Below the pieces are notes generated by a model, which was given only the letters and a program-made list of their open reading frames with translations, had not been told where the DNA came from and ran no database searches. A stretch of 64,000 bases of DNA from Arbacia lixula (taxonomy: Eukaryota > Echinodermata > Echinoidea > Arbacioida > Arbaciidae): positions 25,054,003-25,118,002 of the forward strand of contig OZ022581.1 in NCBI GenBank assembly GCA_963669155.1. The letters run 5' to 3'. A program made the position numbers and the translations under genes. Positions within the stretch are counted from its first letter, which is position 1; each line of letters opens with the position of its first letter. Below, one piece after another: positions 44,780 to 56,745 of this stretch.

Positions 44780-45225
44780 AGATATTTTAAAGTTGGGGGA
44801 GAGGACACCATATCAATCTTTACAAAACTGTTCAACAAGATCATGCAAATGGAACAAGTACCTACCTAGTGGAACGAATCGAAAGTTATCATACTGTTCA
44901 AGAAAGGGGACATGAAGGACATAAAAAAAACTACAGGCCCATTAGTCTGTTGCCTCATATATACAAAATCTTCACACGAATTCTTCTTGCTAGGGTAGAG
45001 AAACAGCTTGATGAAAATCAACCACAGGAACAAGCTGGATTTCGTACAGGATATAGAACATCAGATCATCTCCCACCTTAAGCCAGATAATCGAGAAGGC
45101 AAAAGAATACCGTTTTGACATCTGTCTTGGCTTCGTTGATTACGAGAAGGCATTTGACAGCCTGGACCATCAGTCATTATTCAATGCCTTAGAAAGCAGG
45201 TCACAGATGGAAAGTAAATCCGCCT
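44780..45225 (+). pseudogene. LINE reverse transcriptase N-terminal fragment
   Basis: Frames read FTKLFNKIMQMEQVPT, KVIILFKKGDMKD, NYRPISLLPHIYKIFTRILL, QEQAGFRTGYRTSDHL and, after one shift, FVDYEKAFDSLDHQSLFNAL. These are the 'KKGD...NYRPISLL..YK..', 'E.QAGFR.G.ST.D' and palm motif A ('DYEKAFDS.') blocks of an RTE-like enzyme. It is truncated before the catalytic YADD box. It could be the missing 5' part of the family represented at 31465 and 33098. Confidence 0.8.
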
Positions 45226-45229
45226 AATT

Positions 45230-48200
45230 TAGAAGTACATCAAGATTATGACCAGTGTTATGTGGCATATATGCATTAATTAGCAGTGTACTTATAAGCC
45301 AAGTCATGCTTATGAAAGTATGTCTAGTTAATTTATAGGCCAGACTGGATATTTCAATGAGATATAGATAGAGCAATCCCCTCGTTATTCTTGAAGGAAT
45401 AATATGTATCTTTTATTGATGATAGAATGCACAACTATTTTCTCCTTTTTGATTAATGACTTTTTGTGTAATTAAAACTACAGACATATTTTCAACTGTA
45501 CGTGCAAGCCTACATTGTGTTTTGCCGTGATTGAGTGATTTGGAAGTGTGTACATTATAATATGCACACGACTGACTCAATGTATTTAAATCATAATTTG
45601 TCCATTATTGCACACTTTTCTGTCTCACCTGTTCTTATGTTGTAATTTTACTTTCTTGTACATATTCAGTCTGGATAGATTTCCAATTTGTCTTTCCTTT
45701 CCTTCACTTTCATCTCCCGTAGTAATAATTGACACATTAAGCTGAAGTCAGAGAGGGATAGTGTATGTGTGTGTGTGTGTGTGTGTGTTTCGTGCTGTAC
45801 ATGTGCGTGTGTAACATGATATAGACTCAATCTTTAAAGTATCATTTAATGATTCATGATTCTCTCTTGGATGCTGGGGTGTTTGAAGGGTGTGCGCGCG
45901 TATGTGTTTGAGAGAGAGGGGTATGGGGGCGGGGGGGGGGGGGAGGTAGGATGTGAGAGAACATTAGAATGCATGGACGAGAAAGTGAGTGCGTGCTTGT
46001 GAGAGCAAGTTATTTATTCGTAAGATATGGAAAGAGAATGAGAGAGTGGGTGTGAATAAATGATAAAGAAAGTACATCAATGTGTCTGTTGAAGGGAGTC
46101 AGATAGGGCGGGGGGGGGGGGGGGGGTTGTTAACAAACGGGCATGAATGGTGTGAAGATCGCTGGAGATACCCCCCCCCCCCCCCCGTCAGTACAGTAGT
46201 TTGCCCGCCACCCCGACGCATATCGGATAGGGTAGATACCGCGATGAATTTTACATAAAATTGATTACGCATGCGCAATTGTAATTTTCGCTGGTACCGG
46301 CTGACTGCTAATGAGGCACGTTGTGTCAATGCACAGGAAAAATTGTGAGGAGCTTCCTGCAATTTCGGGCACACTATTTGAGCCCCATACCGGTTTCAGG
46401 CGCCATCTTGGGCTGGGCTGGGCTGGGGGGGGGGGGGGGGGGGCTTGATTGATCATTCGCTAAGCGAATTGACAATAGGAGTGCCAGGAAAGACGGACAA
46501 TGGAACACTGGTATGAATAGGCCTCTGGGGCGTGTTTCTCGACACGATGATAACTCTAACCTCAACTCTAAATGCTGGAACTGCTCAGAGCCTGTCGCAG
46601 CTTTTGTTCTCTGTCGGACGATTATTGACAACAATAGTGACTTATGGAATTAGGACTGTGAAAAGTGAACAAATTTGCATTACACGTTCTATGATAACAT
46701 TTCTGCTGCATTTTGTCAGTATTCGTTAAGCATTAAATCAGCTGTAGCGGGGAAAGGGGTTTGCTGAGTATCATTCGAGCATTCCGTAGATCAGAGGGCT
46801 AGTCTAAGTAATCCAACATTTTAACACTGTTAAATGTTGAAAATTGTGTTCGCTTATTTATTTTTGAATGATTAAGTCTTCGTTTGATTGAGATATTTGC
46901 ATCAGTTGTGAATGTCAGTACATGCATGTGATAACCCCTTTCTTCAATATTCAGATATTTATTTAAAGAATGGCATGTTTGCGTAGACTATCATTAACAT
47001 GGTATCTTTCAACACGAAAAGAAAATCGATGAATTTATTTAGCAGAAGAAAATGGGAGATTGATAGCACAACAATCTTTGTGAAAATGACGAGTTATATA
47101 TTAAGTCATAGACTTGTCAATGTTTTAAACATTATTTCGCCCCATATTTAACACAATTATAATATTTTTAACCTGATATTTTATTAATTATTGCGGAGTT
47201 TCGTGAGAAAGGCTATCAATTTTTCTGAAAATTCTGATCCGGTATCGATACACAAGATGTCACTGATATCCAACTTAGCATTCGTTTCGAGAAACGGTAT
47301 AGCATCACTAACTCTTACCTGAAACACGGCAAGTGGAATCTGGACGTGTCCTGCGAAACTCCTTGCAGCTCACCATTTCCCGAATGAGAACAGACCGGTA
47401 CAGACAATCTCCGATCCCCCACTTTATCCGCTTGATAAATTCAAATGACTTGCTCAATACTTTTACATTACGCTAATACTAGTTATCAATCAAACAATGT
47501 TGGCAGCTCTGTGGAGCCCATTGATATGGACGTTTCATTGCAAAACGATGTTTCGATATTTGTATTGATATTGACATTAGATAGATTAGAATATTGAATA
47601 CATCCACCTGCTACAGATAATTATAATATCATTGCTCAATTATCTATTTAGTTCAAGAAATAATGACTCACTCAATGTACATGTCCTTCACACTAATCAA
47701 ATATGTACAATGCATTGGCTAAACAGGTTTGCAATGTTATGATTGTGTAAATAGAGCAGAACTCCTTGATACTGAAGTACTAATAATTTTGGTCGTAGTT
47801 TTTATGTTGTCTAGAAGTTAGTGGTTTTGATGATAAAAGCATACATTCAATATTATCCATAATGTCAAAATATGATGTGCTATTACATATTTTCCTATTT
47901 TCTAACGTACATTTTCGAGGCACTATTACGTGATAGGTATTGGATGTTCACGCAAAGTACTTTATTCTTCATCTTTATTGCATAAATCATGATTTATTTA
48001 ATAGAAGGTGACTGATGTCACGTTTCCTGCCTTCCAATGAATAATCTTAGAGTATGTATTTCAGTATACGTACTTTAATAGTCTTATTTTTTTGTTTTGT
48101 TTTTCGTAGTTATTACCTGTTGTGTACATTTATACAATTCAATTGTTTGAAATGTTTGTATAACTTGTATAACTTTGTATAATCTCAATGGTATAAGTAT

Positions 48201-49560
48201 CAGGGCTTTCGTATTCAGAATGTATGTTTTATCAATACACCAAAATTAAATTGGGTTAATTTGCTCACTGACGATCCCGAAGCCAACTATACAACACAGT
48301 ACAACAATATATTGGAGATATCAGGATAACATAAATAAATACACTTAAGCTTATTAAAGATAATGAAACCGTTGAATACGAAAGTGATCGGTAGCGAGCT
48401 TTACTTTCTTCTTCTTCCTCCGTTGAAGAACAGTTCTCTTGACAGAATATTTGCGTACTTTGTGTGGTACTTATAACTGTGCTATGTTCTGTGTTGGCTA
48501 TGTGGAAATGCTGTGATCCTGGATTGATTCTTCGAACAGGTAGTGGTTGAATTAAACAGCTCCCTCCGCCTTTAAAGTACTCTGGGCGCTGTGTGACCCC
48601 TTCCAACAACGCTTACTGCAAGATGCGTCACCAATAAAGGTTAAATAGCATTGTAACGTTGTAACGATCCCGCGCATACCGCATGCCCTAATACACGCAG
48701 TGGCGAGCACGGAAAACACCGATTTTTCTGCGCGGCATAGTTCTTTCTCTTTTCTTTCCAAATCTTTTATTGTTTGGATTTATCTTGAACACAGCATCAT
48801 GCTCCATTTCTGTTTAAATCTAATCCGATTTGATCTCTCAAGAGTTGTTGTTTGTTAGTCACTGCTATATTTCCGATAGTGCAAGTTTTTTTTTTCCAAG
48901 GGTTGTGGACAATTCACTTTCAAATAACATTCTCTGTGCTAATTTTCACTAGCTTTCTTTTCACTCTCTCGAAAAGTGGAATTCCTCGCCCCCTCTTACA
49001 GTTATGTAATACCACTTTAGAACACAATCGTCACTCCTCATGACACAAATATTCATGACATTCAGACTCTTCAAATTTAATCTGTCGAACATTCCATATG
49101 GCGTCCTCATCATGCCCACGTGCAACCCCCTGTCCCTATCATATTGATAATATTATGATATGTGCAAGAAAACAGCCACTATGGTTGCAGTGTTTAGTAA
49201 ATTTCAATTTCTGATTAATCAACAGAATTCAAAATAGATATTTGAGTGTCCTTTTTTTCTTTTTTTAATCATTATGTAATGGAATTCCACTGAAATGTCG
49301 AAGCTTGAACATCTCCAAAAATATAGAAAGATCGATTACCGAAACCTTTCATGAACGGGACTTGAACACGCAACTGGTTACTGCACACTTTGACAATGGC
49401 AATTCCATACATCTATATCGCAAATCTAAAATGATCTAAACGAGAATTATTTTGAAACCCTAAGAATCAAGCCCGAAACAAAATGTTTACCGAAAATTAT
49501 AACTAAGTGACAGGTATAACAGTTGAATGAAGTATGTCATCTACACACAAAATACTAGGA
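45230..49560. other. Intergenic region between the two HNMT-like genes
   Basis: No gene is supported. It contains (GT)n at 45763-45788, G or C runs at 45931, 46109, 46171 and 46426, and AT-rich sequence. Minus-strand sequence 47420-47324 ends in a good GTAAGA donor, and an open frame at 48609-48265 has a hydrophobic segment; neither has further support. Confidence 0.4.
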
Positions 49561-49635
49561 TCAAAGCTTTCATCTCCTTTCATGTGACCAAAACTTGATG
49601 CAACGAAATACACGGTACAGCTTTATAAAGTGCCT

Positions 49636-52600
49636 CTATTTGCGCTTAGAAATGATAAGCAGCTCCTCATCACCGCTCGCCCGGAGCGACCCATCTGTTT
49701 CCTCGAAGGCTATCGACCGCCAAAACTCCTTCATGGCTGCCAGGAGCTCGGGCGGCGCGCCACGCCGGAAGTGTGCGGTCTGCGTGTAAAAATCCGTCAA
49801 CCAGTCTCCAAGATCGGACTCGTCGTCGAACATGGATGTGACGTCGATGCTGATAGTCGTCTTGAAAGATTTCACGTCATAACCTTTCTTCTGAGCCACG
49901 GTGCGTACGTGATCAGAAGACAGCGACTGGTCGACTTCTCGAATGAGGAAAGGAAAGCGTTTGAAAAATCTTCTGAAGAAGTTATCAGCTGTTGATAAAG
50001 TGGAGAAGAGATAATGCTGCACAGTAGGAGCTCGTATATTTTGTATCGAGGGTTCCTATGCTCTTACACACACATTGAAACATCTGTTTTATGAAGATTT
50101 GTAGGCAGGTAATTATCAAACAAGGATAGCACCATGTGCTTTAGAAAAAAACTGAGAAAGAGGATATGTGTTGGGATTTGTACTAAGCGTTAAACAAAAC
50201 TTTTGACACTTCCGAAAAAAAATAGAATAGGTTACAACTCAAATGAGCCTGAAACCTACACACTCAATCAATGGATATAAAATAATTAACATTAGACAAT
50301 GTGATATTTTATCAATCAAATATCTGTTGAAATAAGCAGTTGATTTTTTGATGAGTTTTTCACTTTGGGACTTTTTGATCATTGGATCACTTTTGGACTC
50401 ATTTGGATCTAAATCTACGTCAAAACAAGACAATGGCTATTAAGCATCACTTTATGTTAACCAGCAACTTTTCTGCCAGAAACATCATGCATTACTAATG
50501 ACACTGTATCACACATGTCAGTCCTCTCCAAACTGCCTTTACTAAGTAATTAATAGTTCGTGTTGATTGTACCTACCAGTTCCCATGACGACGAGGAGTC
50601 TACCGTGCTCACTCAGCATGGAGGTGAGTTGATCAAAAGCTGTCTCCAGGTCACCAGTGTAGTACAGGGAATGCACGGCAGATATCAGCTGATACTTGGT
50701 AGCAGCAAGGGGGCTCTCAGCGCAGAACCGTGAAAGCGACCCTTCAAACGCTTTGAAGTTGAGTGGAAGTGTACTGATGTTGATCTTAAGGGCTTGGATC
50801 ATCAGCGGACTAGGATCCACGGCAACCAGACAAGTGGAGAAGTATGACGACAATCTTTTCATTAAGAGAATCTCAACGTCACCTGAAGAATAAATAATAA
50901 GCATAACTATAACTACCAGAAGAAGAAGAACGAGGGGTTACAAACTACTTTGATTCTTGTGAAAAAATAAAAAAGAAGAAAATGTCCTTTCATAAGAAAT
51001 CAAGATATCAGTAAAAAATGAAGAAAAAAAAAGTAGTCTAGAAATGTAACTCGATAAATTCATTATTCTCTCGATAGAGGGAGACATGGGTTGTTTCCCC
51101 ATGATTCTGATCACAAAGGGAAGAGAGAGAAAAGAAAGTACGAACGGGAGACGGGCTGAGAATAATGGGGAAAATGAGAGACAAACTGATAATGGAAAAA
51201 TAAAATGTAGATAACTCGCATATAGCCAGGGAGCAAACCCCGATTTGGGGGTCCACCTGACATGGGCGGTTGTAAAATGACGTTGGGTATCAATGTGTTC
51301 AGGAGACTAGTCTGCACATTTTCATTTTGGACTACCTTTGCAATATGCTGCTGGAAAGAAATGGCAGCCATTTTTCAAAATGGCCGCCGTTGAAATGTAG
51401 TATTGACCACTATTTAAGATAACATTTCCTATTTTTTTAGATGGTAGCACATTTGCTGGGCTTTGTGGTGATTCTCATAACAATTCAAGGCAAGAAATGT
51501 TTTTTTTTTACAATTTTCCCCAAAGATTTTAATTTTATGGTCATACACATTCCTTCATATTTCGGAAAATTTATTGATTAACGAAATGAAAACTGTTCTG
51601 ATATCTGTCTTATACGATGTGCAAAAATCAACTTAAGTGTCTAGCTTAAAGGGACATACAGCTGAGCTTCTGTGGCGCGATGTCGTTTATAGAGGGCGCT
51701 GCATTCGCTGGAGTGTGGCCAAGCTCGGTTAATATTCGGGAATCTCCGTATAACTTTGGCAAACAAGCACTCAATTGCAGTGATACGAGTGACTTTACAT
51801 GTGATAGGTGCTCATTTTGTGTATATGCACCATAGCGTGTCAAAGGCTGTTGCTAGTACTAGTAGCACACACGCGCGAGATCGCTACTAATACAGATTTG
51901 TAGCTCTTGAGGGTGGTGCAGTGCTGGCACTGGGCATGCTGGGGTGGGGATGATAAGACCGCCGAACACCGTCGATCGCAGCGCCCTCTATAAACGATAT
52001 CGCGCCACAAAAGCTCAGCTGTATGTCCCTTTAATATGGAGTTATAATAATCTAAAGTCAGTAACTTGATATCAGTGAAAGGTGCTTTTTGAACATATTT
52101 TTTCCTCTGCCATATGTTTCACACGCAAAACTGAATATTGGTTATGTATGTCGCTTGTGTCCACTATGTGCCTCTTGCGTACATATTTTCTCCCATATTA
52201 CAATTTGTCACTTGTCTTCATCATCATGCGGATGGTCCTTCCTAATGGAGATTTAGGCATACGCAATCCTGACGCAGGTGAAAACCTTCAAATGAGGAAC
52301 CCGCCTTATATACTGGTTGTATTTTTAATTTATGTTTTCATGCCTCACTTTTTTTTCACTGAGTCCTGAAATGAGCTATATCGCTTTAAAATAATAGTAG
52401 AGTGACATGTTGCACTGTTTTTCACATCCACTTTGATCTACCTAATGACCGCCATTTTCCAAAATGACCACCGCGAGTGACTACCTTTGGCAAAGAATTT
52501 CAAAACGAAGAGTTGAAATTCATGTGGGTTTTAATCTAATTCTATGGACGGACATTCTCTGTAACAGCTGACCCTCATGCTGACGGCTGGTTTCGTCTTT

Positions 52601-54365
52601 ATCGGTTTACATTGTAACTATTCTGATTCAGTATTATGTCTTTCTTTTCTTCGTTTCTTTAGCAAGAATACTTTCAGAAATATGACGAAATTAGTATTTC
52701 ATAAAAATCCTTTTTTTTTTGGAAAATATTGTTAAAATTCAAATCCATAGCCACAAATTTTAATGATAATCACCTCAAAGCCTCCAACATACGGCACCAC
52801 CATCTTGTTTAAAATGTCATCCACTTTAAAATGATACCTCATATGATGTGAGAAAAAGTGATGTTTTTTACCATTTTCCCCCAAACGTTTGAATTTCTGT
52901 ATAAATTTAGGATGATATGTCAAAATATGTGTTTTATATGATGTGCAAGAATGAAGAACAGTACTAATTTTGATACATAGTTATGGTTCTCCAAAGTTCA
53001 AAACATTGAACCAGAATAGTACCAATGTAAGTTGATGAAGACAAAACCAGCTTTCGGTATCAATGTCAGCTGCTATGGAGAATGTCAAGTTATTTCATGG
53101 ATCACTTTTAATAATTTCCTGGATTATTTAACCACTATCATGACTATAATCGGTTTAACGCCACATAAATTGCAACTCAGGGAGATATGGTCTAAAGTAG
53201 TCAATCGTGGCGGCCATTTTGGAAATTGGCAGATATTTGGTAGGTCTTAATGGATGTCAAAGTCAGTGCAACATGTCACTCTATTTTTTATAAAGCGATA
53301 TAGCGCATTTCAGGATTCAGTAATTATTAGTAGGCATAAAGCATACATTTAAAATACAACCTGTGTTTAAGGCGGGTTCCTCACTTGGAGATTTTCACCT
53401 GCGTCAGGCTTGAAAACCCATAAATCAACATTAGGAACACACATCTCTTTACCAAACATTAGCATGATGATGAAGACAAGAAACAAACTGTAATTTGGGA
53501 GAAAATGTGGACACAAGCGGCCTCATGCATAATGGACACGAGGAACAGACATACTCGATATACGGGTTTGCGTGTTCAACCTATGGCAGAGGAACAGAAA
53601 TGTACAAAAAGCGGCTTTGACTAACATCAAGGTTTGGATTTTAGATTGCTACAACTTCATATCAAGTTAAGCGCTCTAACTGACTTTTGCACATCGTATA
53701 GGACAGATTCTTGGATAGTTCTCTGAAAACTTTCATCTCATTAATGTATACATTTTCGGAAATATGAAAGAATGTGTATTACCATGAAATTAAAATCTTT
53801 GGTAAATATGATAAAAATTCGCATTCTTTAACCTCGAATTGTCATGAGAGTCACCACAAAGCCCAGCAGATGTGGTACCATCTTGTAGGATATGTTATCC
53901 ACTTTAATATGATACCTCATTTCATGTGGGAAAATGTTCCATTCAAATTTTATCTGAAATAGGGGCCTAGTGGTCAATACTACATGTACACGGCGGCCAT
54001 TTTTAAAAATGACTGCCATTTCTTTCCAGCAGCATATTGCAAAAGTAGTCCACCGAGAAAATGTGCAGACTGGTCTCCCGAACAGTCCATGTCAGGTAAA
54101 CCTGTCTCGCCCCCTGGGTAGTACCTTCACCAACACCGATCCCCAGCACATTGATGACATCATCCGCGCTGTGCGTCTCCATCAGCAGAGGCTTAATTGT
54201 GACGTCAAATATCTGGCTGACATCATGCAGAAGGGTGGTGTCTCTGTGCTTTTTCACCTTGTACCCGTCTAGATAGGCCTTTTGATATCGGTCTTGGTCT
54301 TTATGTAACGGTGTTAGCTTACCAATGGCTGCCTTCCACTCCATGGCATGATCTGCCATTGCAAT
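49636..54365 (-). CDS. HNMT-like SAM-dependent methyltransferase, gene B
   Basis: Minus-strand coding exons 54365-54125 (ATG at 54359), 50882-50577 and 49988-49636 join in the same phases as gene A and give 297 residues. Motifs: LTPLHKDQDRYQKAYLDGY, INVLGIGVGEGDVE (SAM motif I across the joint), LVAVDPSPLMIQALK, LISAVHSLYYTGDLE, GRLLVVMGTG, and a C-terminal exon almost residue-for-residue equal to gene A (ISIDVTSMFDDESDLGDWL, LLIISKRK). Position 143 of HNMT (Gln) aligns with His here and Asn in gene A. The acceptor TTTCAATTTCCCAG before ATTGCAATG matches the same position in gene A, implying a 5' untranslated exon. Intron 1 holds a large inverted repeat. No frameshift or stop is seen, so it is likely functional. 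Confidence 0.87.
50000..50570. other. Intron 2 of HNMT-like gene B
   Basis: This is a short intron of about 590 bp, against 2.7 kb in gene A; it lacks the foldback element. Nothing else is recognised. Confidence 0.5.
51262..54095. repeat. 2.8-kb imperfect inverted repeat in gene B intron 1
   Basis: The left arm begins CTGACATGGGC...GTCTGCACATTTTC, GCAATATGCTGCTGGAAAGA, AATGGCCGCC; the right arm ends with the inverse (near 53990-54095). Pairs of matching blocks continue inward, e.g. TGGAGATTT.GGC../GTGAAAA near 52250 and 53400, and AAACCAGC...TTACATTG near 52590 and 53050. Arms are diverged. The left arm is lengthened by the MITE at 51646-52034. Centre at about 52800. Confidence 0.75.
51646..52034. 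mobile_element. TTAA-flanked MITE, AGGGACATACAGCTGAGC termini
   Basis: TTAAAGGGACATACAGCTGA at the left, inverted TCAGCTGTATGTCCCTTTAA at the right; TIRs run about 57 bp through GGCGCGAT.TCGTTTATAGAG and GGCGCTGC. TTAA on both sides is the duplicated target. The matching place in the right arm of the inverted repeat (53667-53670) has a single TTAA and no element. Confidence 0.9.
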
Positions 54366-54369
54366 CTGG

Positions 54370-55440
54370 GAAATTGAAACAATAGTACAGTTTACAAAAA
54401 AATGTTTTTTTTTTATATGTATACCGTCTTTAAAGTGATAAATTTTTCTGCAGATGTGCTGACAATAATTTTGTTTTCTATGTGCCAAGTGTGTACTTTT
54501 CACACGTTATAGACACAAACCCAATAGTGCAGCATTTGGTGTGGCACAATCGTCTTTCCCTTGGTCTGGCAGTCTGACAGTTTGACTTCTGTTTAATGAT
54601 TGCTATAAAGCAGTGTCGATCAGGACAAAACATGCATTGCTTTGGACGTGTCGCTGGTCTCTGGTCCTGCCAATAGCGTGTTTGTCTTCTCACCGGCACT
54701 GCTTGGATGTCGCTGGGCTCTGGTTTTGCTGGTTGATTGTTGTCTGCTCATCCGCATACCGTGCTCTGGGACAATTTTGCCAAAACCAACAAAACAACAC
54801 AACAAGGTGGAAAACTTGTTTTTCTAAAAATGGAGGAAATTACTTGTCCCAACGCCAACTTGAACTCAAACTCATAGACCAACTGGTGATGACATCAATC
54901 ATGTCAACCTTCTGACCGTTTACGAGCTCCTTCAATAATTGCCAAGGAAGACTCGCACATCGCTGATGAAGATGACATCAACAACGACAACGATAATGAT
55001 TACTACGATGTGTAAGCATTAAGGAAAATGAGCTTTTGTCCAAATTCTCATCCTATATATCTTTCTTTTTTATCCTATCACGTCACCTACCTTTATATTC
55101 TTGAATTTGGCAATAAACAATTTCGCTATTATACATTTGTGAAGTGGAATTACTGAAATAAATGATATGTTAATGTTATACATGCATAATAATGTATCAT
55201 GATACGGTACGTGCTTGAACACTGTTTCTTGTGTACTACATACCAATTTGCTTTGAATAAATACTCGACTTGCCTACATATTCTTGAGTTTCGCAATATG
55301 CAATTATGCTTTAATGTTACGTTAGAATTGGACTGGGATGTTACTAAATGTTTTATAGATCTTAAACCTTGTACATTCGTGTTTGTTATTAGAAAGGCTT
55401 GTACATTTAGATTTTAAATTTGAGTTTGCTCAATATTTTG
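54370..55440. other. Upstream region of HNMT-like gene B
   Basis: No coding exon is recognised. A diverged short duplication (GTCGCTGG.CTCTGGT) occurs at about 54645 and 54710. The 5' untranslated exon implied by the acceptor at 54366 should lie in this direction. Confidence 0.4.
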
Positions 55441-55442
55441 AA

Positions 55443-55660
55443 ATGTTTACCATGAACTGTTTGATATATGCACCATGTGATATAGTGATTATGTTTACCG
55501 TGTACTATTTTGATATGTTCACCGTGAACGTTCGTGATAATGTTTACCATGTACTATTTTGATATGTTCACCATGTACGTTCGTGATTATGTTGACCATG
55601 TACTATTTTGATATGTTCACCATGTACGTTCGTGATTATGTTTACCATGTACTATTTTGA
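55443..55660 (+). repeat. Tandem repeat of about 50 bp
   Basis: Units such as ATGTTTACCATGTACTATTT + TGATATGTTCACCATGTACG + TTCGTGATT recur about four times with small changes. It is non-coding. A CTCCGCCGACAT(ATG)-type short repeat follows at 55866-56095. Confidence 0.85.
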
Positions 55661-55865
55661 TGTACATCTATAATCTGCCAATGCCCCTATGAAAGCAGGT
55701 GCATTACTGACGAGGCCACCCTGAATGAATAAAACTGGAATAAATAGGTCTATGTTTAACTCTTGCATACCCTTGGTATGAAAATGTGCAATAAGCCAAT
55801 AGGGTTTACACGGCTTTTTAATGTAAAGGTTAAAACATAACAGTCAAGGTCAAGTTTCAATACTG

Positions 55866-56095
55866 GTGACCCGGCATATGCTCAGCCGACATGCTTCGAA
55901 CATTGCGACAATTGTTCTGCGACAATTGCTCCGCGACAATTGCTGTGGCGACATGCTCTGCCTACAATTGCTCCTAAAAATACCAACATATGCTCCGCCT
56001 ACAATTGTTAAAAAAAAACCCCGACATACATATGCCCTGCCGACCATTGCTCCGCCGACATATGCTCCGCTAGCATATGCTCCGCCGACATTTTC
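55866..56095 (+). repeat. GACA-ATTGCTCCG / CCGACATATGCTC short-unit repeat
   Basis: The words GCGACAATTG(CT), CTCCGCCGACATATG and CTACAATTG recur with a spacing of 12-20 bases. A short-period degenerate array, with no coding support. Confidence 0.6.
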
Positions 56096-56745
56096 CCATT
56101 GGTATTCTGAATATACGGCGACAAAGAGTGACAATTGGCAAAGGAAAACCCGTATGGGGTCGTTCATTTAGCCTCTATCTAGAAAACTCGATAATTTTGA
56201 CTAGTAGGGTGTATTCTAAAATAATACGCTCGATTTTTCTTTTTTTTGTACACCGTCTGCCATATAGTCCGGGAGCATGTCCACAGAAAAAAAGTCCCGT
56301 GGGATTTTTTGTATGAAAGCAAACCACCTATCCAGATGTCTCAAGGACACCCCAATGAACAATAAAAAACATGTTGGCAATCTTGTAACCCTGGCAGAAG
56401 ATAGTTATTGAGGGTGAAATGAAAATGACTAAAATGTGCTTAATTTTACCAATTTTTTAGGGGTAGATTAGTGTTGGTATATAGGGTGCTTCAAAAAACA
56501 ATATTTTTATGAGGTAATAACCAATTCTGTGTTGAATTAACAGCAGGCAAATAATGTTAACCATAGAATAAAACTTTATTTGGTTGAAATCGGTTCAGAA
56601 ACGGCTGAAATATCCTAAATATATTTTTCATGATATTTGTGGCAAACCAACTTTTATTTGATTTTTTAAAGAAAATGTTTTGAAATCTTACGCGTGACTG
56701 AAGCTGAACGTGTAACGCTAAAGAGAAGGAGATGCTGCAGTCCAG

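Noticed and set aside
47324-47420. Minus-strand sequence ending in CGTGTTTCAG|GTAAGA, possible first exon
   Set aside because: A good donor alone is not enough; no downstream minus-strand exon with matching phase was found toward 45 kb.
48265-48609. 114-codon minus-strand frame with a hydrophobic segment (SLSLISLSVFIYVILISPIY)
   Set aside because: A possible membrane exon, but no convincing acceptor, partner exon or family resemblance; kept only as an intergenic note.
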